DNA from: Planctomycetota bacterium
Lineage (GTDB): Bacteria; Planctomycetota; UBA1135; GCA-002686595
Length of the DNA: 23,838 bases
Reading direction: 5' to 3'
NCBI GenBank assembly: GCA_020638875.1
Contig: JACKHS010000038.1
Coordinates: 1-23,838, forward strand
Shown here: positions 7,859-15,697 of the stretch, one piece after another
How the letters are laid out: each line of letters opens with the position of its first letter
How positions within the stretch are numbered: position 1 is the stretch's first letter
Program-made: the position numbers and the translations under genes
Notes under the pieces: model-generated
The model's database searches: none
Told to the model about the DNA's origin: nothing
The model's input: only the letters and a program-made list of their open reading frames with translations

Positions 7859-7864
7859 ATCATA
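7859..7864 (-). promoter_or_regulatory. candidate -10 box (TATGAT) inside the 7579-7999 gap
   Basis: TATGAT on the minus strand is the closest match to TATAAT noticed in the window. No -35 match at the usual spacing. Confidence 0.35.
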
Positions 7865-7920
7865 CTCCCGATGGGGGACGGCCGCGATGACGGCTCGTTG
7901 GGTCGTGATGCACCCCGAAC

Positions 7921-7968
7921 CGGCCGCCCGATCGGCTCTGCATCGAAAACGGTCGATGCGAGCGGCCG
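7921..7968 (-). terminator. two-tier hairpin after the methyltransferase gene
   Basis: Outer arms CGGCCGC (7921-7927) and GCGGCCG (7962-7968) enclose inner arms GCATCGA (7940-7946) and TCGATGC (7953-7959). It begins 32 nt past the stop codon at 8000, a suitable position for termination. Confidence 0.4.
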
Positions 7969-7999
7969 GCCCCGGGCGGGTCCGCGCGCGGCGCGTGCG

Positions 8000-9151
8000 T
8001 CACGGCTCGCGGCGGCGGACGACCGTGGCGTGCTCGAAGAGATCGTGTTCGAGGTCCATCCCCTGCTCGTCCCAGCCCAGCGCGCGACCCATGTCGCGCG
8101 CCGCCTCGTCGCCGATCTCGTCGTCCACGAGCACGTCGAAGCCGGCGGTGTCGAAGTCCTGGCGCGTGAACGGACAGCGTCCGTCGGCCCACGGGATGTA
8201 GCGCGTGCCCGTCGTGTCCTGCGCCGGGCTCAGGTTCACGATCACGAACAGGCCGCCGGGGACGAGCGCGTCATGCACGTGCGCGAGGAACGTCGCGTCG
8301 TCGACGCCGAGGTGCACGAGCAGGCGCGGGTCGACCTCCTGCTCGGGGTGGATGTAGCCGCGCTTGAGCGTGTTCTTGCTCGTGATCACGTCGAAGCCCG
8401 CGCCCACCGCGTCGCGCAGCGTCTCGTCGCCGGGCCACGAGCCGATGAACAGTCGTGCGCTGCCGCCGGACGACGCGTCGAAGCGGTCGACCTCGCCGCT
8501 CGCACCGGGCTGCGCGTAGAGCGCGGCCAGGAACGGGTCGACGTCGACGCCCACCGCGTCGGCGCCGGCCAGCGCGAGCAGACGCAGGTGTCCCACCGTG
8601 CCGGCGCCGAAGTCGAGCACGCGCTTGCCGCGCAGCGACCCGAGTCCCGCGTCGCCGAGGCGCTCGAGCACGCGCACGTACGCCAGTGGCGAACCGTACT
8701 TCGTCACGTAGTACGAGTCGGCGGTGACCACCACCGCCGAGCGCGCCTGCTGCGGGACGTCGGCCAGCTCGGACTCGTCGAGCCAGCGTCCGTCGGTGTC
8801 GCGCTGCAACGTGCGGGCCCGTCCCGCGGGCAGCGCACGCGCGGCGTCGAGGAACGCGCGCGCGACCGCCGTGTGCACGAGCGGACGCAGCGCGTCGGCC
8901 TCGGCGACCGCCCACGGCACGGCGGGCGGCGCGTCCGGCGCCTCCGCGAGTGCGGGCGGGTCGACGGGCTCGGGCTCTGGCTCGGCCACGGACACGTGGT
9001 CGCCGTCCTGGACCGGATCCGTGTGCTCGTCGGTGGACGAGCGCGCGGCAGCGCCCTTCGACGCGGGCTCGGCTCGGGGCGCACCGTGCGAGGCGCAGGC
9101 GCCCGCCGTGTACAGCGCGAGCAGCAGGGCGAGTCGTCGGGTCGGCGGCAT
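8000..9151 (-). CDS. SAM-dependent methyltransferase-fold protein with a lipoprotein-type signal
   Basis: A 383-residue protein. The N-terminus (MPPTRRLALLLALYTAGACA) has a basic n-region, a hydrophobic core and a lipobox-like TAGAC with Cys19, so it should be a lipoprotein. A low-complexity Glu/Pro/Ala linker runs to ~80. A helical segment follows (83-165), then a class I methyltransferase core: motif I VLDFGAGTVGHLRLL (178-192), acidic end of strand 2 GVDVD (201-205), and a later FDVITSKN (253-260) and GGLFVIVNL (299-307). The start is firm, because a GAGGAGG Shine-Dalgarno (9159-9165) sits 7 nt before ATG 9151. The combination is odd since SAM is a cytoplasmic cofactor. Either the signal is a retained, non-exported anchor or the domain no longer methylates. 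The gene lies between the FG-GAP gene's terminator and a long gap, so it is probably a single-gene transcript. Confidence 0.75.
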   Translation of the reverse strand: MPPTRRLALLLALYTAGACASHGAPRAEPASKGAAARSSTDEHTDPVQDGDHVSVAEPEPEPVDPPALAEAPDAPPAVPWAVAEADALRPLVHTAVARAFLDAARALPAGRARTLQRDTDGRWLDESELADVPQQARSAVVVTADSYYVTKYGSPLAYVRVLERLGDAGLGSLRGKRVLDFGAGTVGHLRLLALAGADAVGVDVDPFLAALYAQPGASGEVDRFDASSGGSARLFIGSWPGDETLRDAVGAGFDVITSKNTLKRGYIHPEQEVDPRLLVHLGVDDATFLAHVHDALVPGGLFVIVNLSPAQDTTGTRYIPWADGRCPFTRQDFDTAGFDVLVDDEIGDEAARDMGRALGWDEQGMDLEHDLFEHATVVRRREP

Positions 9152-9158
9152 GCGGAGT

Positions 9159-9165
9159 CCTCCTC
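9159..9165 (-). promoter_or_regulatory. strong Shine-Dalgarno for the lipoprotein methyltransferase gene
   Basis: GAGGAGG on the minus strand, 7 nt before ATG 9151. It fixes the start so that the lipoprotein signal is included in the protein. Confidence 0.8.
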
Positions 9166-9206
9166 GCCGACATCGGAGCACGCAGAGATCCCCTCCGCAA
9201 ACGCGA

Positions 9207-9241
9207 CGGCCCCCGCGTGACGCGAAGTCACGCGGGGGCCG
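9207..9241 (-). terminator. terminator hairpin of FG-GAP gene 1
   Basis: A perfect 15-bp stem (9207-9221 with 9227-9241, loop GCGAA) begins 42 nt after the stop codon. No T-tract. The paralogue at 11871 has a matching arrangement. Confidence 0.8.
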
Positions 9242-9283
9242 CACGCTCGGGCCGGAGCCCGGGTCAGGCACGGAAGTCGCCGA

Positions 9284-11371
9284 TCAGGGCGTGGTGCCGC
9301 GCACCGCGTTGCTGATCGTGAGTCCCGTCGGGTTGGACCCGTCCTGGATGGCGAACTGCCAGAAGAGCTGGGTGCCCGAGGGCACGCCCGCCGGCCAGGC
9401 GAGCTGGAACAGCGTCTGGCCGCCCGCGTCGGTGAAGACGTTGATCGTCACCGCCACCGGGAAGGTCCACAGCGTGCCGCCCTTGAAGGGCACCGGCGTC
9501 GACGACGCGCTCAGGAAGAGCGCGTTGATGGCGCTCGGCGCGGCGTCGGTGAGGTTCACCGTGACCGTCGAGCCGGCCGTCTGGCTTCCCGTGATGTGCA
9601 GGTAGGGATCGCCCGCGATGCCCTGCGTGCCGCAACCCAGGCCGACCCACTCGCTGCTCGAGGAGGAGGTCTGCGTGTAGTTGAACGTGCTGCTCACGGC
9701 CTTGTTGCCGGCGTCGTCCGTGACCTCGACGCGCCAGGCGACGTTGCCGTTCACCGCACCGGGGATCACGCCACGGAACGTCTCGCCGCCCTGGTAGAAC
9801 ATCTGCACGCAGTGCTCGGCTCCGCCGTTCACCGTGTAGATCAGGTCGGCGTCGTAGTACGCGACCACGTAGAACGAGGCGTTGTCGCGCACCTCGACGT
9901 GCAGGACCGTGTCGCTGCCGTCCGACTTGTTGCCCTGGCTCTCGATGTGGTGGAACGTCGGCGCGTGCGTGTCGGGCACGCCCAGCACGTTCTCCCAGTA
10001 CCGGTTCTGCTGGTTCTGGTCGTTCGCGAGCAGGATGTCGGTGTCACCGTCACCGTCCATGTCGCCGCACTCACCGTCGAGCGTCGTGCCGCCGTTGCCG
10101 GACGCAGGCGTCTCGGACCACGAGGCCAGGCTGCCGCCCGTGGTCGTGCCGGTGCGGTGCAGGAGTCCCTGGGCAGGGGTCAGGCCGTCGGCGAGACCGC
10201 TCTGGTAGAGCCAGTTCGTGCCGCTGAAGTTGGCCACGAAGGCGTCGAGGTCGCCGTCACCGTCGTAGTCGAGGAAGTCGATCTCGTTCTCGTCGACGTT
10301 CGGGTCGCCCTTGATCCAGTTCATCTTCGAGAACGTGAAGTTCCCGTTGTTGCGCAGGATGCGGTCGTAGTTGCCGCCGCCGCCGCCGTCGTAGTTCTTC
10401 ATGTACATGTCCATGTCGCCGTCACCGTCGACGTCGCCCGGCTCGCACTCGTAGTTGTTCGAGCCGTTGAGCGTGGCACCCGTGTTGATGAGGGCCGACT
10501 GGGTCATGTCGGTGAACAGCGCGCCGGCGCCCGTGCCGCCGTTGGTGTTGTTGCGGTACACGCGGGCCTGGCTGTCACGGCTCGACGCGAAGACGTCGAG
10601 GTCGAAGTCGTCGTCGAGGTCGATCAGGTCGAAGTCGAGCGTGTGCAGCTGGATGTCGGCGCCCGGGTCGACCCACGGCCAGTGCTCGTTGAACACGCCG
10701 GTGCCGTCGTTGAAGAAGATGCGGCTGTCGCGGTTGCCGCCGATGTTCGGGCCGTAGCTCGAGTGGAAGAGATCGACGTCACCGTCGTCGTCGAGGTCGC
10801 CGAAGTCGCAGTCGCAGGAGTAGTCCTTGAAGGGGCCCTTGCCGTCCTGCGCGCCGACCTCGTCGGACGTGGGCACGGAGATCAGGGAACCCCAGAACGA
10901 GTCGGTGGTCTCGGTGTAGAAGCCGACCGCGCCGAACTGCAGCCCGCCGAGGTTCGTGTACGCACGGCTCACCTCGCCGCCGTTGACCGTCGAGCCGCGA
11001 TTGCTGATGTAGACGTCGAGGTCGCCGTCGGCGTCGAAGTCCGCCAGCTCGCAGTCGCGGCTGGTGTCGTTCGGCGTGCCCGCGAAGCGCGTCGCCGACT
11101 GGTCGCTGAAGGTGCCGATGGTGCCACCCTGGACGCCGCCGTTGTTGATGTAGATGCCGTTGGCCTGCGCCGCTCCGTCACCGCCGTTCGCGACGACCGC
11201 GTCGTAGTCTCCGTCGTTGTCGACGTCACCCAGGTCGATGTTCTCGGAACGGCCGTTGCCGAAGGCCGCGGAGGCCGTCGGGAAGTTCCGTCCCGACTGG
11301 AGGTCCGTGAGCTGGGCGGACGTCAGAGGCGCCAGGAGCGCGAGTGCCACGAGGGGCAGGGTACTGCGCAT
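9284..11371 (-). CDS. secreted FG-GAP/VCBS-repeat protein 1
   Basis: A 695-residue exported protein with a signal peptide (1-19, cleavage near TSAQ). Seven calcium-binding-type FG-GAP/VCBS repeats of the form DxDxDGDxD lie at about 49, 111, 192, 251, 313, 368 and 437; the fourth has Phe in place of Gly. They should fold as an integrin-alpha-like beta-propeller (45-465). A beta-sandwich (470-565, THAPTFHHIESQ to the VEVTDDAGN strand) follows. The last ~120 residues from GLGCGTQG (577-584) to the end (SNAVRGTTP) form a separate beta-rich module, which I associate with planctomycete secreted proteins and which may serve in surface attachment or sorting. The role is probably adhesion or a structural role outside the cell. 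A close paralogue sits 500 bp upstream. The start was chosen at the signal peptide. No Shine-Dalgarno is visible, and a TAGGGT at 11461-11466 is a weak promoter candidate. Confidence 0.88.
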   Translation of the reverse strand: MRSTLPLVALALLAPLTSAQLTDLQSGRNFPTASAAFGNGRSENIDLGDVDNDGDYDAVVANGGDGAAQANGIYINNGGVQGGTIGTFSDQSATRFAGTPNDTSRDCELADFDADGDLDVYISNRGSTVNGGEVSRAYTNLGGLQFGAVGFYTETTDSFWGSLISVPTSDEVGAQDGKGPFKDYSCDCDFGDLDDDGDVDLFHSSYGPNIGGNRDSRIFFNDGTGVFNEHWPWVDPGADIQLHTLDFDLIDLDDDFDLDVFASSRDSQARVYRNNTNGGTGAGALFTDMTQSALINTGATLNGSNNYECEPGDVDGDGDMDMYMKNYDGGGGGNYDRILRNNGNFTFSKMNWIKGDPNVDENEIDFLDYDGDGDLDAFVANFSGTNWLYQSGLADGLTPAQGLLHRTGTTTGGSLASWSETPASGNGGTTLDGECGDMDGDGDTDILLANDQNQQNRYWENVLGVPDTHAPTFHHIESQGNKSDGSDTVLHVEVRDNASFYVVAYYDADLIYTVNGGAEHCVQMFYQGGETFRGVIPGAVNGNVAWRVEVTDDAGNKAVSSTFNYTQTSSSSSEWVGLGCGTQGIAGDPYLHITGSQTAGSTVTVNLTDAAPSAINALFLSASSTPVPFKGGTLWTFPVAVTINVFTDAGGQTLFQLAWPAGVPSGTQLFWQFAIQDGSNPTGLTISNAVRGTTP

Positions 11372-11602
11372 GATGGTGGATCCGGGGAGGGGCGTCCGCG
11401 CGAGGGGCCTTCCCCGGTGGCGCGAACGACCGGGCGTCGAGGTGAGGGAAGGCGAGGCCAACCCTATCAAGGATCGGGAGATCGACCAGTGGAAACAGAG
11501 GCTCGTCCCGATCGCGCGGGCCCTCGGTCGTGCGCGTCGCACGCGTCCGGTGCGTGCCTCGATGCGTCTCGCGCGCGACGCGCGCGCGCGCCGCGTGCGG
11601 AC

Positions 11603-11746
11603 GTGATTCGCCGCTCCGCGTCCGATATCGGCGCGCATCCGGCGAATCACGGATCACGCCGCGACGCGTGACGCGAGCTGCACCTGCGTGCGTCGCGGCG
11701 TGATCGCGGACGCGTCATGCGCCACATAATCGGTGCATATTTTTTT
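11603..11746. other. structured intergenic block with T-tract terminator (possible + strand small RNA)
   Basis: Three inverted repeats in a row. IR1 has 11-bp arms (11603-11613, 11640-11650) around the palindrome CCGATATCGG. IR2 has perfect 16-bp arms (11652-11667, 11690-11705). IR3 has 7 pairs (11717-11723, 11732-11738, one G-T) followed by seven T residues (11740-11746), a canonical Rho-independent terminator on the + strand. No + strand gene ends here. Seen from the - strand, the block lies 230-375 nt upstream of FG-GAP gene 1 and could instead be a regulatory or leader element. The rest of the 11372-11870 gap holds a CG-dinucleotide-rich stretch (about 11570-11596) and the terminator of FG-GAP gene 2. 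Confidence 0.5.
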
Positions 11747-11792
11747 GACGCGCGACGCACGTCGAGACGCTCCCGGCGGGTCTCGGAACGCA

Positions 11793-11827
11793 GGACGCCC
11801 GCGCGACGTGAGGTCGCGCGGGCGTCC
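11793..11827 (-). terminator. terminator hairpin of FG-GAP gene 2
   Basis: A perfect 15-bp stem (11793-11807 with 11813-11827, loop GTGAG) starts 43 nt after the stop codon at 11871. No T-tract. Confidence 0.8.
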
Positions 11828-11870
11828 AGGTCCGGCGCATGGCCGGAATTGCTACTCGCGAGTCAGATGA

Positions 11871-13949
11871 TCAGGGCGTGGTGCTGCGCACCGCGTTGCT
11901 GATCGTCAGGCCCGTCGGGTTGGACGCATCCTGGATCGCGTACTGCCAGAAGAGCTGCGTGCCCGTCGGGATGCCCGCCGGCCACGGGAACTGGACCAGC
12001 GTCTGGCCACCCGCGTCGGTGAACACGTTCAGCGTCACCGCCACCGGGAAGGTCCACAGCAGGCCGCCCTTGAAGGGCACGGCGGTCGACGACGCGCTGA
12101 TGAACAGCGCGTTGATCGCGTTCGGCGCGGCGTCCTCGAGGTCGAGCGTGGCGGTCGAACCCGCGGTCAGGTCGCCCCAGGCCTTCAGGTACGGGTCGCC
12201 CTTGACGCCCTGCGTGCCGCAGCCGAGTCCGGCCCACAGCGAGCTGGCGGCCGAGGTCTGCACGTAGGAGTGCGTGGGCGAGACCGCCGTGTTGCCGGCG
12301 TCGTCCGTGGCCTCGACGTGGTACGCCACCGTGCCGTTGACCGCGGCCGGGATGACGCCGCGGAACTGCATGCTGCCTTGGCTGAACATCTGGACGCAGT
12401 GCGCGGGGCCGCCGTTCACGGTGTAGATCAGGTCGACGTTGTAGAGCGACACCATGTAGTACGCCGCGTTGTCACGCAGCTGCGCGTGGATCGGCGTCTC
12501 GGTGCCGTCGGACTTGTCGCCCTGCACGGTGAGCAGCTGGAAGGTCGGCGCGTGGGTGTCGGGGACGCCCAGCACGTTCTCCCAGTAGCGGTTCTGCTGG
12601 TTGCCGTCGTTCGAGAGCAGCACGTCCGGGTCGCCGTCGCCGTCCATGTCGGCGCAATCGGCGTCGAGCGTGGTGCCGCCGTTGCCGGAGGTCGGGTCCT
12701 CGGGCCAGGACGCCAGGCTTCCGCCGGACGTCGTTCCGGTGCGGAACATCTTGCCCAGGGAGACGTCGACGCCGTCGTTCGTGCCGTTCTGGTAGATCCA
12801 GTTCGTGCCGCCGAAGTTGGCCACGAAGGTGTCGAGGTCGCCGTCACTGTCGTAGTCGAAGAAGTCGACCTCGTTCTCGTCGACCGCCGGGTCACCGCGG
12901 ATCCAGTCGGCCTTCTGGAACTTCAGGCCGCCGATGTTCTCGAGCGTGACGTCGGTCGTGTTCGGCCCGTAGTTCTTGGCCCACACGTCGAAGTCGCCGT
13001 CGCCGTCCATGTCGCCGTATTCCGACTCGTAGTTGCTGCCGGCGGCGAGTCCCGCGCCCTGGTCGAGCAGGGCCGACTGGGTGATGTCGGTGAAGAGCGC
13101 GCCCGCTCCCGTCCCGCCGTAGAGGTTGTTGCGGTAGACGCGCGCCTGGCTGTCGCGGCTGCTCGCGAAGACGTCGAGGTCGTAGTCGCTGTCGAGGTCG
13201 GTCAGGTCGATGTCGATCGTGTGCAGCTTGATGTCCCCGCCCGGATCGACCCACGGCCAGTGCTCGTCGAACACGCCGGCACCGTCGTTCATGAAGATGC
13301 GGCTGTCGTGGTCACCCGAGATGTTCGGGCCGTAGCTGCTGTGGAACAGGTCGATGTCGCCGTCGTCGTCGAGATCGCCGAAGTCGCAGTCGCAGGTGAA
13401 GTCGCGGAAGGGACCCTTGTGGTCCTGCACGCCGACCTCGTCGGTCAGCGGCACCGAGATGAGCGTGCCCCAGAAGTCGTCGGTGCCTTCGAAGAAGTAG
13501 CCCACCGACCCGAACTGCAGGCCGCCCTGGTTGATGTAGGCGCGCGAGGGCTCGCCGCCGTTGACCGTCGTGCCACGGTTGCTGATGTAGACGTCGAGGT
13601 CACCGTCGGCGTCGAAGTCGACCAGCTCGCAGTCGCGGCTCGTGTCGGCCGGCGTGTGCACGAAGCGCGTCGCCGACTGGTCGGAGAACGTGCCGATCAC
13701 GCCGCCCTGGATGCCGCCGTTGTTGATGTAGATCGTGTTGAGCTGCGCGGCACCGTCGCCACCGTTCGCGACCACCGCGTCGTAGTCGCCGTCGTTGTCG
13801 ACGTCACCGGGGTCGATGTTCTCGGATCGGCCGGTGCCGAAGGCCGCGGCCGCGGTCGGGAAGTTCCGACCGGACTGCAGGTCGGTGAGCTGGGAGTTCG
13901 CGACGGGAGCGAGGACGGCCGCCGTCGCCAGGATGCAGAATGCTCTCAT
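11871..13949 (-). CDS. secreted FG-GAP/VCBS-repeat protein 2 (paralogue of the adjacent gene)
   Basis: A 692-residue paralogue of the 9284-11371 product, roughly three quarters identical by eye over the full length. It has the same plan: signal peptide (1-19, near VANSQ), seven DxDxDGDxD loops at about 49, 111, 192, 251, 313, 365 and 434 (the fourth reads DLDSDYDLD), a beta-sandwich (467-562), and the C-terminal GLGCGTQG module (574-692) ending SNAVRSTTP. CDCDFGD and RDCEL cysteines are shared and may form disulfides. Divergence is highest in the fifth repeat region (about 325-345) and in the beta-sandwich, which may mark ligand-facing surfaces. The start at 13949 is set by the signal peptide; only a weak AGAAGAG lies upstream. 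Each paralogue has its own terminator, so they look independently transcribed after a tandem duplication. The 13950-14150 gap upstream shows no clear element. Confidence 0.88.
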   Translation of the reverse strand: MRAFCILATAAVLAPVANSQLTDLQSGRNFPTAAAAFGTGRSENIDPGDVDNDGDYDAVVANGGDGAAQLNTIYINNGGIQGGVIGTFSDQSATRFVHTPADTSRDCELVDFDADGDLDVYISNRGTTVNGGEPSRAYINQGGLQFGSVGYFFEGTDDFWGTLISVPLTDEVGVQDHKGPFRDFTCDCDFGDLDDDGDIDLFHSSYGPNISGDHDSRIFMNDGAGVFDEHWPWVDPGGDIKLHTIDIDLTDLDSDYDLDVFASSRDSQARVYRNNLYGGTGAGALFTDITQSALLDQGAGLAAGSNYESEYGDMDGDGDFDVWAKNYGPNTTDVTLENIGGLKFQKADWIRGDPAVDENEVDFFDYDSDGDLDTFVANFGGTNWIYQNGTNDGVDVSLGKMFRTGTTSGGSLASWPEDPTSGNGGTTLDADCADMDGDGDPDVLLSNDGNQQNRYWENVLGVPDTHAPTFQLLTVQGDKSDGTETPIHAQLRDNAAYYMVSLYNVDLIYTVNGGPAHCVQMFSQGSMQFRGVIPAAVNGTVAYHVEATDDAGNTAVSPTHSYVQTSAASSLWAGLGCGTQGVKGDPYLKAWGDLTAGSTATLDLEDAAPNAINALFISASSTAVPFKGGLLWTFPVAVTLNVFTDAGGQTLVQFPWPAGIPTGTQLFWQYAIQDASNPTGLTISNAVRSTTP

Positions 13950-14150
13950 GGGGACTGGGACTCTTCTGGGGGAGATGGATGCGGCCGGGCCAGCAAGGCT
14001 GGAGGGTCGTCGGGACCCGGCCACCAGTTGATGGGAGAGTGATCACACTACTCCTGGACGCCGGGATCGTGTGTGACGTCGAGGCAACGTTTCGTCGCGA
14101 AATCGCCGGTTCTGGGGCGGAATCCCCACGATCGGCACAGGGCCCCGGGG

Positions 14151-15611
14151 TCAGGGCAGGGCGACGTCCACGTCCCTGCGCAGCAGCCGACAGGCTCCGC
14201 CGTCGGCGGCCGCCGGGACGAGCACCGTGACCCTCACGCGGCCCGACGCGCCGGGCGGATGGACGAGCCCGAACTCGACCCAGCGCGCCTCCTGGGAGCG
14301 TGGTGCCGGGTCGTCGCCCGCCACGAGCACGGCCTGCTCGATGCTCCACCCCTCGGGCAGGGACGCCGCCTCGATGCGGGCCTCGAGCGGGCCGTCGGGG
14401 TTGCACCAGGCCACGTCGCGGGCTTCGTCGGGGACGACGCCGAGGTGCACCCGCGTGCGCTCGACCTCCGTCCCGGCGGCCGGGACGACCACGACCTCGA
14501 CCGTGAACCACGAGTCGTCGGCGGGCTGGGCGTCCGTCGGGTCGCGCGGGGCCGGCGGCCGAGCTGCGTCGGGCGGCACCCGTCCCCGCTCGCCGGCCGT
14601 CGGCGCGCGGAACGCGTGCGGCGGGGACACTCCTCGCGCCGCGACCCGCGCCGCGGCGGCGTCGATCCAGCCGTAGGGAGCCTCGTCGCCGTCGGGTTGC
14701 GGCCCGTACTGCTCGGCGCGCTCGGCGAAGACCCGCGATCGGGGACGCCGCGCGGACGCGGCACGCCAGCAGGCGAGCGCGGACTCGAAGTCGCCGGGCT
14801 GCGCCACGCTGCGGTCGAAGCGCATCCTCCACCCGACGCCGAGCCGGAAACGCGCCCACGTGTCGTCCGGATGTCGGTCGACGTAGGCTTGCAGCGCGCC
14901 CAGGCCGAACTCGAACGAGGCGGCGTCGAACGCCCACGGCGCGATGAGCAGCAGGCGCGAGAGACCTCGCCAGGCCGAAGCCGCCGACGATCCGGGCGTG
15001 GCGTCGAAGAGCTGCGGCACCAGGAACGGCGTCTCTTCCTCGGAGATGCCGAACGCCCTCGCGGCGGCCTCCTCGTCGAACGGCGGGACCCCGTCCGCGG
15101 ACGCGTCGCTCGCGTCCACGAGCGCCGCGCGCCACGCGTCCGGCGCGGGATCGACCGCCCGCACGCGTCCCTCCCCGTCGAGCAGCCACGCGCGCGGGAC
15201 GTCGTCGATCTCGAGCAGGTCGAACGGGTCCCACAGCACGGGCCAGTCGAGGCCGTGGTCGAGGGCGAAGAGCTCGGCCCGCTCGGGATGCTGGTCGAGC
15301 GCGACGCCGAAGAGCTGCAGCTCGTGCGCCGCGCGGGCCTCGCGCGTGGCGTCGTCCCAGGCGTCGACGAGCCGGCGCGAGGTCGCGTCCCAGGCGGCGA
15401 AGGCCAGCACGAGCGTGGGACCTCGTGCGGCGCCGGGCAGGTCGAAGCTGCGGGCGCCGTCCACGGTCGGCAGGCGCAGCGGGGCGAACCGAGCGTCCAC
15501 GACCGGCGCCGGACGCTCCGCCATCGCCTCGTCCGCGTCGCCGGCAGGCGGGTTGCTGCGCGCGAAGCACAGCGAGGCCAGCACCACGGCCGCGCGCAGG
15601 ACGGTTCTCAT
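14151..15611 (-). CDS. exported thioredoxin-fold protein lacking the CXXC cysteines
   Basis: A 486-residue protein. The N-terminus (MRTVLRAAVVLASLCFARS) looks like a signal peptide. Residues ~40-160 follow a TlpA/peroxiredoxin-like pattern: FAPLRLPTVDG (42-52), PTLVLAFAAWD (65-75), a helix, QLFGVALDQ, then PRAWLLDGEGRVR. At the usual WCxxC site the sequence reads WDATS (74-78), so the redox cysteines are absent and a thiol-oxidoreductase function is unlikely. Residues ~200-330 are helical and loosely TPR-like (ESALACWRAAS). The C-terminal ~120 residues are beta-rich, perhaps a small binding domain. No family name can be given for the whole protein. A TAGACT box lies 8 nt before ATG 15611 with no Shine-Dalgarno, so the mRNA may be leaderless. 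The gene is divergent from the oxidoreductase gene, with 86 nt between the starts. Confidence 0.65.
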   Translation of the reverse strand: MRTVLRAAVVLASLCFARSNPPAGDADEAMAERPAPVVDARFAPLRLPTVDGARSFDLPGAARGPTLVLAFAAWDATSRRLVDAWDDATREARAAHELQLFGVALDQHPERAELFALDHGLDWPVLWDPFDLLEIDDVPRAWLLDGEGRVRAVDPAPDAWRAALVDASDASADGVPPFDEEAAARAFGISEEETPFLVPQLFDATPGSSAASAWRGLSRLLLIAPWAFDAASFEFGLGALQAYVDRHPDDTWARFRLGVGWRMRFDRSVAQPGDFESALACWRAASARRPRSRVFAERAEQYGPQPDGDEAPYGWIDAAAARVAARGVSPPHAFRAPTAGERGRVPPDAARPPAPRDPTDAQPADDSWFTVEVVVVPAAGTEVERTRVHLGVVPDEARDVAWCNPDGPLEARIEAASLPEGWSIEQAVLVAGDDPAPRSQEARWVEFGLVHPPGASGRVRVTVLVPAAADGGACRLLRRDVDVALP

Positions 15612-15619
15612 GTCGCACG

Positions 15620-15625
15620 AGTCTA
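15620..15625 (-). promoter_or_regulatory. candidate leaderless -10 box (TAGACT) for the gene at 15611
   Basis: TAGACT on the minus strand, 8 nt before the ATG. It is back to back with TAGCAT of the divergent gene 60 bp away. Confidence 0.45.
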
Positions 15626-15684
15626 GCAGCCTCGGTCCCCGACTTCCGGGGGCCGTGTCCTCGCCTCGTGTGCGCGGCGCTGGT

Positions 15685-15690
15685 TAGCAT
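15685..15690 (+). promoter_or_regulatory. candidate leaderless -10 box (TAGCAT) for the oxidoreductase gene
   Basis: TAGCAT lies 7 nt before ATG 15698 and overlaps the alternative ATG at 15689. This argues for the 15698 start. Confidence 0.45.
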
Positions 15691-15697
15691 GCGTCCC

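Noticed and set aside
11739..11755. TTGACG after the T-tract as a -35 promoter element on the + strand
   Set aside because: No -10-like hexamer 16-18 nt downstream, and no + strand gene follows.
9596..14042. Long + strand open frames (691 and 590 residues) opposite the two FG-GAP genes
   Set aside because: They are Val/Asp/Arg-rich mirror images of the DxDxDGD repeats. They resemble each other only because the paralogues do.
14043..14075. TCACAC / GTGTGA inverted repeat upstream of the second FG-GAP gene as an operator
   Set aside because: Only 6-bp arms with a wide spacer, and no matching site at the paralogue.
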